From contig DASTXR010000132.1 of assembly GCA_035765415.1 (NCBI GenBank), positions 1-64,000 on the forward strand: DNA of 64,000 nucleotides. Reading direction: 5' to 3'. A program made the position numbers and the translations under genes. The stretch is from CADEED01 sp035765415. GTDB lineage: Bacteria; Pseudomonadota; Gammaproteobacteria; Steroidobacterales; Steroidobacteraceae. Below are positions 1 through 7,712 of this stretch, in pieces. Each line of letters starts with the position of its first letter. The first letter of the stretch is position 1. The notes under the pieces are model-generated. The model searched no databases. It was not told the DNA's origin and was given only the letters and a program-made list of their open reading frames with translations.

Positions 1-1320
1 CTCACGCGCGCCGCGCTCGAGCAACGCGTGAAGCTCATGCTCAGCGAAGGCGATCCGCGCGGGCAGCGCTGGAGCCTGCTGTACGTCGACATCGACGAGC
101 TGCACGTCATCAACGAAAACTTCGGCATGCACGTGGGCGACCAGGCCATCGCGCAGATCGGCGACCTGCTGCGCAAGCATCTGCCGCCGAATTCGGTGGC
201 GGCGCGCATTTCCGGCGATCGTTTCGCCGTGGTCATGCCATCGGAGATCGACGAGGCCGCAATGTTCGGCGAAGGCCTGCGCGAAGGCGTGACGCGGCTG
301 CATACCGTGGGCGTCGACGCGCGCTTCCGCCTGTCCATCAGCCTGGGAGTCACTCCCTATAGCGGCCGCGACAGCGATCTCGGCCGGTCGCTCGCCGAGG
401 CCGAATCCGCGTGCAAGGCGGCCAAGGATCGCGGCCGCAACCGGCTCGAGTCTTTCCAGGAAAACGACGTCAGCATCATTCGCCGCTTCACCGACATCAA
501 CGTCGCCACCGACGTGCGCGCGGCGCTCGCCGAGAACCGCCTGCGGCTCGATGCGCAGTTGATCCTGCCGTTCGTCGACGACGGGCATTCCAAGCCGCAC
601 TACGAACTGCTGCTGCGCATGCTCGATCCGGAAGGCAACACCATCGGGCCCGACCGCTTCCTGTCCGCGGCGCTGCGCTACCAGATGATGCCGACGATCG
701 ATCGCTGGGTGATCTCGAACGTCATCGAGCTGCTGCGTCCGCGCCGCGAACTGCTCGCGAACGCGCCGGTGGTTTTCACCATCAACTTCTCCGGCCAGTC
801 GCTGACCGACGAGGAGTTCGCGGACTACGTGATTCGCAGCATCGAGAACAGCCGCATCAATCCGGCAGTGTTCTGCTTCGAGCTCACCGAAAGCGCCGCG
901 GTCTCCAGCATGAAGGACGCCGAAGAACTGATGTCGCGACTGCGCAAGCTCGGCTGCGGCGTTGCGCTCGACGACTTCGGCACCGGCCTCTCGTCGTTGT
1001 CGTACCTGCGCTCCATGCCGGTATCCATGCTGAAGATCGACGGCAGTTTCGTGCGCGACATCCTGCGCGACGAACGCGCCGAATCGATGGTGCGCGCCAT
1101 CGCCCAGCTCGCGCGCGCCATGAACATCACCACCGTGGCCGAATACGTGGAGACCGAGGAAATCCGCACTCGCGTGCGCATGCTGGGTGTCGACTATGGC
1201 CAGGGGTTCGCGATCGCCCGGCCCGTACCCGTGGGCGAAGTGCTCGACGTGCTGCCGGTACTCAGCGCCGCCACCCCGGGCGCATTCCTGCTGGATGAAC
1301 CCGCGGCCAACGCCGGCTGA
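1..1320 (+). CDS. GGDEF-EAL domain protein, probable c-di-GMP phosphodiesterase (5' end outside window)
   Basis: The frame is open from base 1 and its first residues (LTRAALEQRV) resemble the start of a GGDEF domain, so the true start and any sensor domain lie upstream. The GGDEF domain covers roughly the first 145 residues, but its signature is SGDRF instead of GGDEF, so cyclase activity is unlikely. The EAL domain follows and keeps the usual metal and substrate positions: YELLLR in place of EAL, INFSGQS, ELTES, DDFGTG, LKIDGSF, AEYVE and GQGFA. This pattern fits an active phosphodiesterase with a degenerate GGDEF module. The gene reads toward the S41 peptidase gene 34 bp downstream. Confidence 0.9.
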   Translation, partial: LTRAALEQRVKLMLSEGDPRGQRWSLLYVDIDELHVINENFGMHVGDQAIAQIGDLLRKHLPPNSVAARISGDRFAVVMPSEIDEAAMFGEGLREGVTRLHTVGVDARFRLSISLGVTPYSGRDSDLGRSLAEAESACKAAKDRGRNRLESFQENDVSIIRRFTDINVATDVRAALAENRLRLDAQLILPFVDDGHSKPHYELLLRMLDPEGNTIGPDRFLSAALRYQMMPTIDRWVISNVIELLRPRRELLANAPVVFTINFSGQSLTDEEFADYVIRSIENSRINPAVFCFELTESAAVSSMKDAEELMSRLRKLGCGVALDDFGTGLSSLSYLRSMPVSMLKIDGSFVRDILRDERAESMVRAIAQLARAMNITTVAEYVETEEIRTRVRMLGVDYGQGFAIARPVPVGEVLDVLPVLSAATPGAFLLDEPAANAG

Positions 1321-1354
1321 GCTAACTCCTTAATTTGAGATAGGATTCACGCCC

Positions 1355-2632
1355 ATGAAGCTCCTGGGTCTAGGCGTGCTCATCGGTTTTCTGATCGCTT
1401 TCGGCGGCGACGTCTTCTCGCGTCGCCACGATGCGCCCGAAAAGACCGTTCGAACCGAAAAACCAGCCGAAGCCAAATCGCCGCTTTCGCCCGCGGAAGC
1501 CAGGCAGCTCGCGGAAGTCCTCGACCGCGTGCAGCGTGAATACGTCGACACCGTTTCCCATCCGGAGCTCGTCGACGATGCGCTGCGCGGCCTGGTCGGC
1601 GGACTCGATCCCTATTCGTCCTACCTCGATGCCGAGGAATACGCCGACCTGCGCGTGAGCACGGCCGGAACCTACGCGGGCATCGGCATCGAAGTGTCGA
1701 CCGCGGACCGTGCGCTGCGCGTGGTAAGGCCGTTTCGCGATTCGCCCGCGGCCGCCGCGGGCATCCAGAGCGGGGACATGATCTCCGCGATCGACGGAAC
1801 GCCGGTAGGCGCGGACCTCGACGCGGCCATGGCGCGCATGCGCGGGCCGCGCGGCACCACCGTCAAACTCGCCGTCATGCGCACCGGCCAGACTCTGCCG
1901 CTGGAGTTCACCGTCGAACGCGCGCAAGTCGACGTGCACAGCGTCGCCATGGTGAAGCTCGACGACGCCTATCTCTACGCGCGCATCACCATGTTCAGCG
2001 AGACGACGGCCGAGGACTTCTCCGCGAGCATCGCGCGCCTGCGTCGCGACATGAACGCCAAGCCGCGCGGCATCGTGCTCGACCTGCGCAACAACCCCGG
2101 CGGTGTGCTCGAGTCGGCGGTGGAAGTGGCCGACCAGCTCCTCGAGACGGGCGTCATCGTCACCGCCGATGGCCGCACGCCGGCGGCGCGTTTCACCATG
2201 GACGCGACGCCGGGCGAAATACTGCCGGGCGTGCCGGTCGTGGTGCTGGTGAACGGCTCCACCGCCTCGGCGGCCGAGATCCTCGCCGGCGCACTGCAGG
2301 ACCACCATCGCGCCGTGTTGTTAGGCCGGCGCACCTTCGGCAAGGGATCGGTGCAGACCGTGATGCCGCTCACCGAGGGCCGCGCCATCAAGCTCACCAC
2401 CTCGCGCTACTTCACGCCCTCGGGGCGTTCCATCCAGGGCCGGGGCATCGATCCCGACCACGCGTTCGAGAACATCGACGGCTTTCCGCTCGACCTCGAC
2501 GACCCGCGCGTGCGCCAGTCGCCGGAAAATCACGATGCGGGCGTGCGCGCCGCGCTCGATCTGCTCAAGGGGCGCAAGCCCAAGCCGGCGTCGGGCATGA
2601 CGGCGAGCGCGGGCAGCGCGCCGTGGAAATGA
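1355..2632 (+). CDS. S41 family C-terminal processing peptidase (CtpA/Prc type)
   Basis: This 425-residue protein starts with a hydrophobic segment (MKLLGLGVLIGFLIAF), a signal peptide or membrane anchor, which places it in the periplasm. A PDZ domain lies around residues 95-180. The S41 core carries the catalytic Ser in NGSTASAAEI and the catalytic Lys in FGKGSVQT. Family members cleave exposed C-termini of envelope proteins. The dedA gene starts only 7 bp after the stop, so the two are probably co-transcribed. The ribosome-binding site is weak, but the start gives a normal signal sequence. Confidence 0.92.
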   Translation: MKLLGLGVLIGFLIAFGGDVFSRRHDAPEKTVRTEKPAEAKSPLSPAEARQLAEVLDRVQREYVDTVSHPELVDDALRGLVGGLDPYSSYLDAEEYADLRVSTAGTYAGIGIEVSTADRALRVVRPFRDSPAAAAGIQSGDMISAIDGTPVGADLDAAMARMRGPRGTTVKLAVMRTGQTLPLEFTVERAQVDVHSVAMVKLDDAYLYARITMFSETTAEDFSASIARLRRDMNAKPRGIVLDLRNNPGGVLESAVEVADQLLETGVIVTADGRTPAARFTMDATPGEILPGVPVVVLVNGSTASAAEILAGALQDHHRAVLLGRRTFGKGSVQTVMPLTEGRAIKLTTSRYFTPSGRSIQGRGIDPDHAFENIDGFPLDLDDPRVRQSPENHDAGVRAALDLLKGRKPKPASGMTASAGSAPWK

Positions 2633-2639
2633 CGCGCGC

Positions 2640-3284
2640 ATGGAAATGATCCTGGAGCTGATCCACTGGTTCGTGGACGTCATCCTGCATCTCGACGCGC
2701 ACCTCGTCGAGCTGCTGCGCGACTACGGCGTCTGGGTCTACGCGATCCTCTTCGCCATCGTGTTCGCCGAGACCGGCTTCGTGATCACGCCCTTCCTGCC
2801 GGGCGATTCGCTGCTGTTCGCCGCGGGCGCGCTGGCGGCCGTGGATTCGAGCGGCACGCTGTCCGCCCCGCTGGTCTCGCTGACGCTCATCATCGCCGCC
2901 ATCGGCGGCAACACCACTAACTACCATATCGGCAAGTGGATAGGCCCGCCGGCTTTCACGGGAAAGATCCGTTTCCTCAAGGTGGAATACCTGAAACGCA
3001 CCGAGGAGTTCTTCGTGAAGCACGGCTCGATGACCATCGTGTTGTCGCGTTTCGTGCCCATCATCCGCACCTGCGCGCCGTTCGTCGCGGGCGTGGCCCG
3101 CATGCCGTATGCGCGCTTCCAGGCGTACAACGTGTTCGGCGGCCTGAGCTGGGTGCTGCTGCTGGTATGGGCGGGCTATTTCTTCGGCAACATTCCCATC
3201 ATCAAGGAAAATTTCGGCATCGTGACCATCGGGATCATCGTCGTCTCCCTGCTGCCGCTGGCGTGGGTGGCGCTCAGGAAGTGA
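2640..3284 (+). CDS. DedA family membrane protein
   Basis: This 214-residue polytopic protein has the DedA (SNARE-associated) signatures: an N-terminal half ending ETGFVITPFLPGDSLLF, then FVPIIRTCAPFVAGVARM and a following aromatic F-x-x-YN motif. DedA proteins are inner-membrane proteins thought to scramble or flip polyprenyl phosphates or phospholipids and to support envelope homeostasis. The conserved Arg in the PIIRT motif and the acidic residue in the FAET motif are present. It lies 7 bp behind the S41 peptidase, and its stop overlaps the next start by 4 bp, suggesting translational coupling. Confidence 0.92.
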   Translation: MEMILELIHWFVDVILHLDAHLVELLRDYGVWVYAILFAIVFAETGFVITPFLPGDSLLFAAGALAAVDSSGTLSAPLVSLTLIIAAIGGNTTNYHIGKWIGPPAFTGKIRFLKVEYLKRTEEFFVKHGSMTIVLSRFVPIIRTCAPFVAGVARMPYARFQAYNVFGGLSWVLLLVWAGYFFGNIPIIKENFGIVTIGIIVVSLLPLAWVALRK

Positions 3285-3742
3285 GCAGCCAGTACCGCAG
3301 CTTCGCCCATCGCGTCGAGATCGGCGTGTCGGTGGAACGCGTCTGGCGGGCATTCACCGACAGCCGCATGCTCGAACGCTGGACCACCCCGGGCGCCACC
3401 GTCGCGCCGCGCGAGAAAGGCCGCATGCACGTGCAGTTCGGCGAAGGCGTGGAGCTCGACGCGCACATCGACGTGCTGGCGACACCCCAGCGCATTCGCC
3501 TGATCCTCCTGCCCACGCGGGGCATGCCCGACACCGAAGCCGTCATCGTCGAGGACTTCCTGTTCGAGCGGGCCTTGCCGACCGTCACCGTGGTGCGGTT
3601 GCTGAGCAGCGGAGTCCCCTCGAAACAGGCCTGGGTGTCGTACTATTTGACCAAGCGCCGCTACTGGGAACTGGCGCTGACCCGTCTCAAGGTATTCCTC
3701 GAAAAGGGTCTCGACCAGGAACAGCCGAAACCGAGGTACTGA
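3281..3742 (+). CDS. SRPBCC/START-like small protein
   Basis: A GTG start at 3281 overlaps the dedA stop in a GTGA arrangement and gives a 153-residue protein. The N-terminus (EIGVSVERVWRAFTDSRMLERW) is the typical first strand and helix of SRPBCC (AHSA1-like) ligand-binding folds. The rest is short strands and a long C-terminal helix (RRYWELALTRLKVFLEKGL), again as in the family. No catalytic residues are evident and the ligand cannot be told. Coupling with dedA suggests an envelope or lipid role, which is inference only. Confidence 0.75.
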   Translation: MSSQYRSFAHRVEIGVSVERVWRAFTDSRMLERWTTPGATVAPREKGRMHVQFGEGVELDAHIDVLATPQRIRLILLPTRGMPDTEAVIVEDFLFERALPTVTVVRLLSSGVPSKQAWVSYYLTKRRYWELALTRLKVFLEKGLDQEQPKPRY

Positions 3743-3745
3743 CTC

Positions 3746-4117
3746 ATGGTGGGTTTCATTCTGCGCGGCCTCGTCGCCGCGCTTGGCCTCTGGGCCGCGA
3801 CCGAAATGCTGAACGGTTTCACCATCGACTCGGCGACCACGCTGATCCTGGCGGGCCTGTTGTTAGGCGTCGTGAACGCGATCGTGCGGCCGTTTGCGCT
3901 GCTGCTGTCGTTGCCGGCGCTGATCTTCACGCTCGGATTGTTCCTGCTCGTCGTGAATGCCGCGATGCTCGGCCTGGTCGCGCTGGTGTTGCCCGGATTT
4001 CACATCGCCGGCTTCTGGACCGCGGTGGGCGGCGCCATCATCGTCAGCATCGTGAGCTGGATCGGCTCCTGGTTCATCGGCCCGCGCGGCCGCGTCGAAG
4101 TCATCCGCCACGAATAA
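3746..4117 (+). CDS. Four-TM small membrane protein (PF04020/YvlD, phage-holin-like family)
   Basis: This 123-residue protein is almost entirely hydrophobic, with four predicted membrane helices. It carries the motif GLLLGVVNAIVRPFALLLS, typical of the PF04020 family (YvlD, 'mycobacterial 4TM phage holin' superfamily). The family name does not imply a phage origin, and function is unknown. It starts 3 bp after the SRPBCC gene and appears to be the last gene of the dedA operon. A 24-bp palindrome follows downstream at 4135-4158. Confidence 0.85.
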   Translation: MVGFILRGLVAALGLWAATEMLNGFTIDSATTLILAGLLLGVVNAIVRPFALLLSLPALIFTLGLFLLVVNAAMLGLVALVLPGFHIAGFWTAVGGAIIVSIVSWIGSWFIGPRGRVEVIRHE

Positions 4118-4134
4118 TGGGGACATGGATGGGT

Positions 4135-4186
4135 GGGGACAGACTTAAGTCTGTCCCCGCTCGTTTGGCTGGCAAAAGGGGCCGCA
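4135..4186. repeat. REP-like palindrome with CAAAAGGGGCCGC tail
   Basis: A perfect 24-bp palindrome (each arm GGGGACAGACTT) spans 4135-4158 between convergent genes. It is followed by the tail GCAAAAGGGGCCGCAG. The same palindrome, diverged, plus the same tail occurs at 55337-55428, and a related tail (AGCAAAAGGGG) at 60218. This is an intergenic dispersed repeat of REP type. It has no T-tract, so it is not a classical terminator, although it could stop transcripts from both sides. Confidence 0.8.
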
Positions 4187-4204
4187 GCTCGTCTTGCGTT
4201 ACCC

Positions 4205-5131
4205 TCATCCCGCCGTCGACGAATCTTTCTGCTGCTCGTCATCGCCCTGCGGCCAGCTCACGAGCGCCACGCCCGCGAACATGATCGCCATGCCGGTGAG
4301 CTGGTTCGCGCTCAGGTGCTCGTCGAGCAGCCACCAGCCGAGCACTGCGGCGATCGCCGGGTTCACATAGCTGTAGGTGCCGGCCATCGCCGGCGTCGTG
4401 TTCTTGGCGAGCCACGTGAAGGCGGTATACGCGAGGCAGGAGCTGAGCAGCGTGAGGTAGACCATCGCCATCAGGCCCGGCTTCGACCATTGCCATTGCG
4501 CCACTTCACCGGCGGCGACGCCGGACGCCGTCAGCATCACGCCGCCTAACAACATCTGTATCGCGGAAAACGACAGCACGTCGAGCTTCGAGTGCACGTT
4601 GCGGATGTACACCGTGGCGACCGACCAGCTGAACACGGCGACGAGGATCAGCAGCTGGTAGCCGAAGTGGCCGGACTCGACGTTGCCGCGCGGCCAGATG
4701 ATGAGCGTGGTGCCGGCAAATCCGATAATGAGCCCGATGAGCGTCCGCCGGTCGAGCGCATGGGCACGCCGCCCGCGCGTCGCCAGCAGCGCGATCCACA
4801 ACGCGGCCGACGCATTGAGGATGGCCGTCTGGTTGGAGGCGACGTGCTGCATCGCCACGTTGGTTGCGCCGTTGGCGATCACGACGCTGCCGAGCGACAC
4901 GAAAATCAGGTGGCGCCATTCGGCCTTGTCGAGCTCGAAGCGGCGGCCGAGCGCGAGCGCCGTCAGGCCGAGCAGGATGCCGGCGCAGACGAAGCGGATG
5001 CCGCCGAACAGCAGCGGCGGCAACGCATGCACGCCGATGCTGGCGACCAGGTAGGTGGATCCCCAGACGAGATAGACGGTGGCGAAGCAGACGATGAGCT
5101 TCACCCGATGCGAGCGATCTGCCGGAGTCAT
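4205..5131 (-). CDS. EamA/DMT family permease (YedA-like exporter)
   Basis: The 308-residue protein has ten predicted membrane helices arranged as two EamA repeats (about residues 10-145 and 160-290). The N-terminal motif VYLVWGSTYL is typical of YedA/RhaT-like drug/metabolite transporters, and the second repeat contains AYTAFTWLAKNTTPAMAGTYSYVNPAIA-type sequence, of which the core YVNPAIA is diagnostic. It probably exports an amino acid or other small metabolite, but the substrate cannot be told. It is divergent from the ABM-domain gene and convergent with the dedA operon. Confidence 0.88.
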   Translation of the reverse strand: MTPADRSHRVKLIVCFATVYLVWGSTYLVASIGVHALPPLLFGGIRFVCAGILLGLTALALGRRFELDKAEWRHLIFVSLGSVVIANGATNVAMQHVASNQTAILNASAALWIALLATRGRRAHALDRRTLIGLIIGFAGTTLIIWPRGNVESGHFGYQLLILVAVFSWSVATVYIRNVHSKLDVLSFSAIQMLLGGVMLTASGVAAGEVAQWQWSKPGLMAMVYLTLLSSCLAYTAFTWLAKNTTPAMAGTYSYVNPAIAAVLGWWLLDEHLSANQLTGMAIMFAGVALVSWPQGDDEQQKDSSTAG

Positions 5132-5232
5132 GGTGCGGGGCGAGGACGTGGGGAGCGGGGCGGTGTCTGCATGCTACCTGCGCTTCCCGCCGATCGCGCT
5201 AGGATCTGTGACACCAGGTCAAGGAGATACAC

Positions 5233-5631
5233 ATGAGAGTTTCATCCCGACTGCTGCTGGCAGCGAACGCGACCGGCCTCCTTCTCTGGAGCTACGCATT
5301 CTCGAAGTCCACGCCGAACGATGTTGTCGTGCGCATGGCGCAGCTGGAGATCGACCCCGCAAGGCTCGAGGACTACAAGCGCGCAGTCAGGGAAGAAATG
5401 CAGGACGCGGTCCGGCTCGAACCCGGAGTGCTCGCAATCTATGCAGTGGCCGAAAAGGAAAACCCCGCACGCCTGCATTTCTTCGAGATCTACACCAGCG
5501 AAGCCGCGTATGCCTCCCATCGGGAGACGCCACACTTTCGGAAATATCTCGCCCTCACCAGGCCCATGATTCGCGATCGCAAGCTCATCGAAGCGATTCC
5601 CGTCCAGATGAGCGACAAGGCCGGCCGCTGA
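5233..5631 (+). CDS. Membrane-anchored ABM-domain (quinol monooxygenase-like) protein
   Basis: A good ribosome-binding site (AAGGAG, 5 nt upstream) fixes the start. Residues 1-25 form a signal peptide or anchor. The remainder is one antibiotic-biosynthesis-monooxygenase (dimeric alpha/beta barrel) domain, with the family features VRMAQLEIDPARLEDYK, LEPGVLAIYAV and the strand-helix FEIYTSEAAYASHRETPHF. Cytosolic members such as YgiN oxidise quinols; an exported copy is less usual. The gene stands alone between a divergent exporter and the convergent OPT operon. Confidence 0.82.
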   Translation: MRVSSRLLLAANATGLLLWSYAFSKSTPNDVVVRMAQLEIDPARLEDYKRAVREEMQDAVRLEPGVLAIYAVAEKENPARLHFFEIYTSEAAYASHRETPHFRKYLALTRPMIRDRKLIEAIPVQMSDKAGR

Positions 5632-5633
5632 CG

Positions 5634-5724
5634 ACGGTGGAAGTGCCGGGAGAGCTGCCGCGCGGCTCTCGGCAAAGAGCCGGCGGCGAGCTTCGCTACG
5701 CCGGTTTCTCCAGCCGGGCCGGGA
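5634..5724. other. Convergent intergenic gap with overlapping GC hairpins
   Basis: This gap separates two convergent genes. GAGAGC(N8)GGCTCTC and GGCTCT(N6)AGAGCC share the GGCTCT block, so two alternative hairpins are possible near 5650-5682. Neither is followed by a T-run. They may weakly terminate both transcripts, but that is not supported beyond the symmetry. Confidence 0.4.
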
Positions 5725-7680
5725 CTACGTGCGTCGCGTCGCGGTCCGAAACAGCCATGCAGCGAGCAGCACGAACACAACCAGCCCGAAGAGGCGTCCG
5801 AATTGCCAGTTCTCCGGCAGCGCGAGCACATCAGCTCGGCCCGACGCGACGATGGGCAGCGCAATGATGATTCCCATGAGTGCTTCACCGGTGATCATGC
5901 CGGCGGCGAACAACATGCCCTTGCGCTGCACGCGTTCGTTCTCCTCGGGATCGTTCGAGACCCCGAGCTTGCGCTGCGCGACATGGTTCAGCAGGCCGCC
6001 CAGGAAGATCGGCACCATGAGTTCCAGCGGTAGATAGATTCCCACGGCGACTGCGAGAACCGGCGTGCGGAAATTGGAGCCGCGCTTGCGCAGGATTTCG
6101 TCGAGCACGATGACGGCGATGCCGATACCCGCGCCGATGGCCACCATGCCCCAGGGCAATTCGCCGCCGAACATGCCGCGCGCCACCGATGCCATCAGGG
6201 TCGCCTGCGGTGCCAGCAGTGGATTGGGGTGTGCGTCCGAAGGGACGCCGATGCCGTACGCCGATGCCAGCAGATTGAGCGTGGGCGCCATGACCAGCGC
6301 GCAGGAGATGGAACCCACCGCGAGCATCGTCTGCTGGCGCCACGGTGTCGCACCCACGATGTAGCCAGCCTTCAGATCCTGCAGGTTGTCTCCTGCCACG
6401 CAGGCAGCACAGCAGACCACCGCGCCGATCATCACGGCCGCCACCGGACCGATCGACGCGTCCTTGCCCATGAGTGCGAGCAGCACCACCGCAGCGAACA
6501 GGATGGTCGCGATCGTGATTCCCGAGACAGGATTGTTTGACGACCCCACGAGGCCGGCCATGTACGCCGACACCGAGCAGAACAGGAAGCCCGCGAGGAT
6601 CATGATGACGGCCATCGTCAGGCTGACCGCGAAGTCGTCGACGATGAACTGATACAGCGCCCACAGCGGCAGGGTGAACAGCACGATGCCGATGAGCACT
6701 GCCTTCATCGGCAGGTCCTGGTCGGTGTGCGCGACCACCATGCCGGCGGCACTGGCGCGCGTGGCCGCGAGCCCGCTCTTGACGCCGGAGACGATGGACT
6801 TTCGCAGTGAAACCAGCGCCCACAAGCCGCCGACCAGCATGGCGCCGACGCCGAGATAGCGAATCTGCCGCGACCAGAGCATTCCCGCGGTGGTCTCCGC
6901 GCATGCGTGCGACTCCAGACCCTGGCATGCGGCGGCAATGGCCGCGGCGAGTTCCGGACTCTGGTCAAGGTAAAACGCCTGGAAGACCGGGATCGCAATG
7001 TTCCAGGAGATGACGCTGCCGGCAAGCACCACGATTCCGATGTTGAGGCCGACGATGTATCCCACGCCTAACAGGGCAGGTGACAGGTTGGTGCCGATAT
7101 AAGCGAGATACTTGCCGAAGAAGCCGGCGGCCGCGGCACTGTCGGGAATGAGGCGCAGGCCGCTGGCCGCGCCGAGCTTGGCCAGGCCGCCCGCCAGCGC
7201 CGACAGCCCGAGGATCTTCACACCCTGCGAGGGATTCTCACCGGCCTTCAACACTTCGGCTGCGGCTTTACCCTCCGGGAAAGCCATCTGCTGATCGACG
7301 ATCAGCGACCGGCGCAGCGGGACGGAGAACAACACGCCGAGAATGCCGCCCAGGCCCGCGATGGCGAGGACCCATGAGTACTTGAAGTCGGTCCAATAGC
7401 CGAGAATCACGAGCGCCGGAACGGTGAAGATGACTCCCGAGGCGATCGACGAACCGGCGGAGGCACCGGTCTGCACGATGTTGTTCTCGAGGATGCCGCC
7501 GCCGCCAAGCGCGCGCAGCACGGCCATCGACAAAACCGCCGCGGGTATCGCCGATGCGATCGTCATGCCGGCAAACAACCCGAGATAGGTGTTGGCGGCG
7601 GCCAGCAGCATCGCCAGGATCACGGCGAGGATGATGGCGCGCGCAGTGAGCTGCGGCGCCGGTGCCACGTTGATGTTCAT
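5725..7680 (-). CDS. OPT family oligopeptide transporter
   Basis: This 651-residue integral membrane protein has about 16 predicted helices. It carries OPT family features such as ANTYLGLFAGMTIASAIPAA near the N-terminus, NNIVQTGASAGSSIASG, and FPEGKAAAEVLKAG. Bacterial OPT proteins import oligopeptides or metal chelates with the proton gradient. It is the last gene of the POT - M2 peptidase - OPT operon, 32 bp after the peptidase stop. The context argues for oligopeptide import. Confidence 0.93.
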   Translation of the reverse strand: MNINVAPAPQLTARAIILAVILAMLLAAANTYLGLFAGMTIASAIPAAVLSMAVLRALGGGGILENNIVQTGASAGSSIASGVIFTVPALVILGYWTDFKYSWVLAIAGLGGILGVLFSVPLRRSLIVDQQMAFPEGKAAAEVLKAGENPSQGVKILGLSALAGGLAKLGAASGLRLIPDSAAAAGFFGKYLAYIGTNLSPALLGVGYIVGLNIGIVVLAGSVISWNIAIPVFQAFYLDQSPELAAAIAAACQGLESHACAETTAGMLWSRQIRYLGVGAMLVGGLWALVSLRKSIVSGVKSGLAATRASAAGMVVAHTDQDLPMKAVLIGIVLFTLPLWALYQFIVDDFAVSLTMAVIMILAGFLFCSVSAYMAGLVGSSNNPVSGITIATILFAAVVLLALMGKDASIGPVAAVMIGAVVCCAACVAGDNLQDLKAGYIVGATPWRQQTMLAVGSISCALVMAPTLNLLASAYGIGVPSDAHPNPLLAPQATLMASVARGMFGGELPWGMVAIGAGIGIAVIVLDEILRKRGSNFRTPVLAVAVGIYLPLELMVPIFLGGLLNHVAQRKLGVSNDPEENERVQRKGMLFAAGMITGEALMGIIIALPIVASGRADVLALPENWQFGRLFGLVVFVLLAAWLFRTATRRT

Positions 7681-7712
7681 CTAGCTACCCTTGTTACTTC
7701 GCTGGCGCGCCT

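Noticed and set aside
3746..4117. Phage holin suggesting a prophage
   Set aside because: The PF04020 family name is historical; no other phage genes are nearby and it sits in a housekeeping operon.
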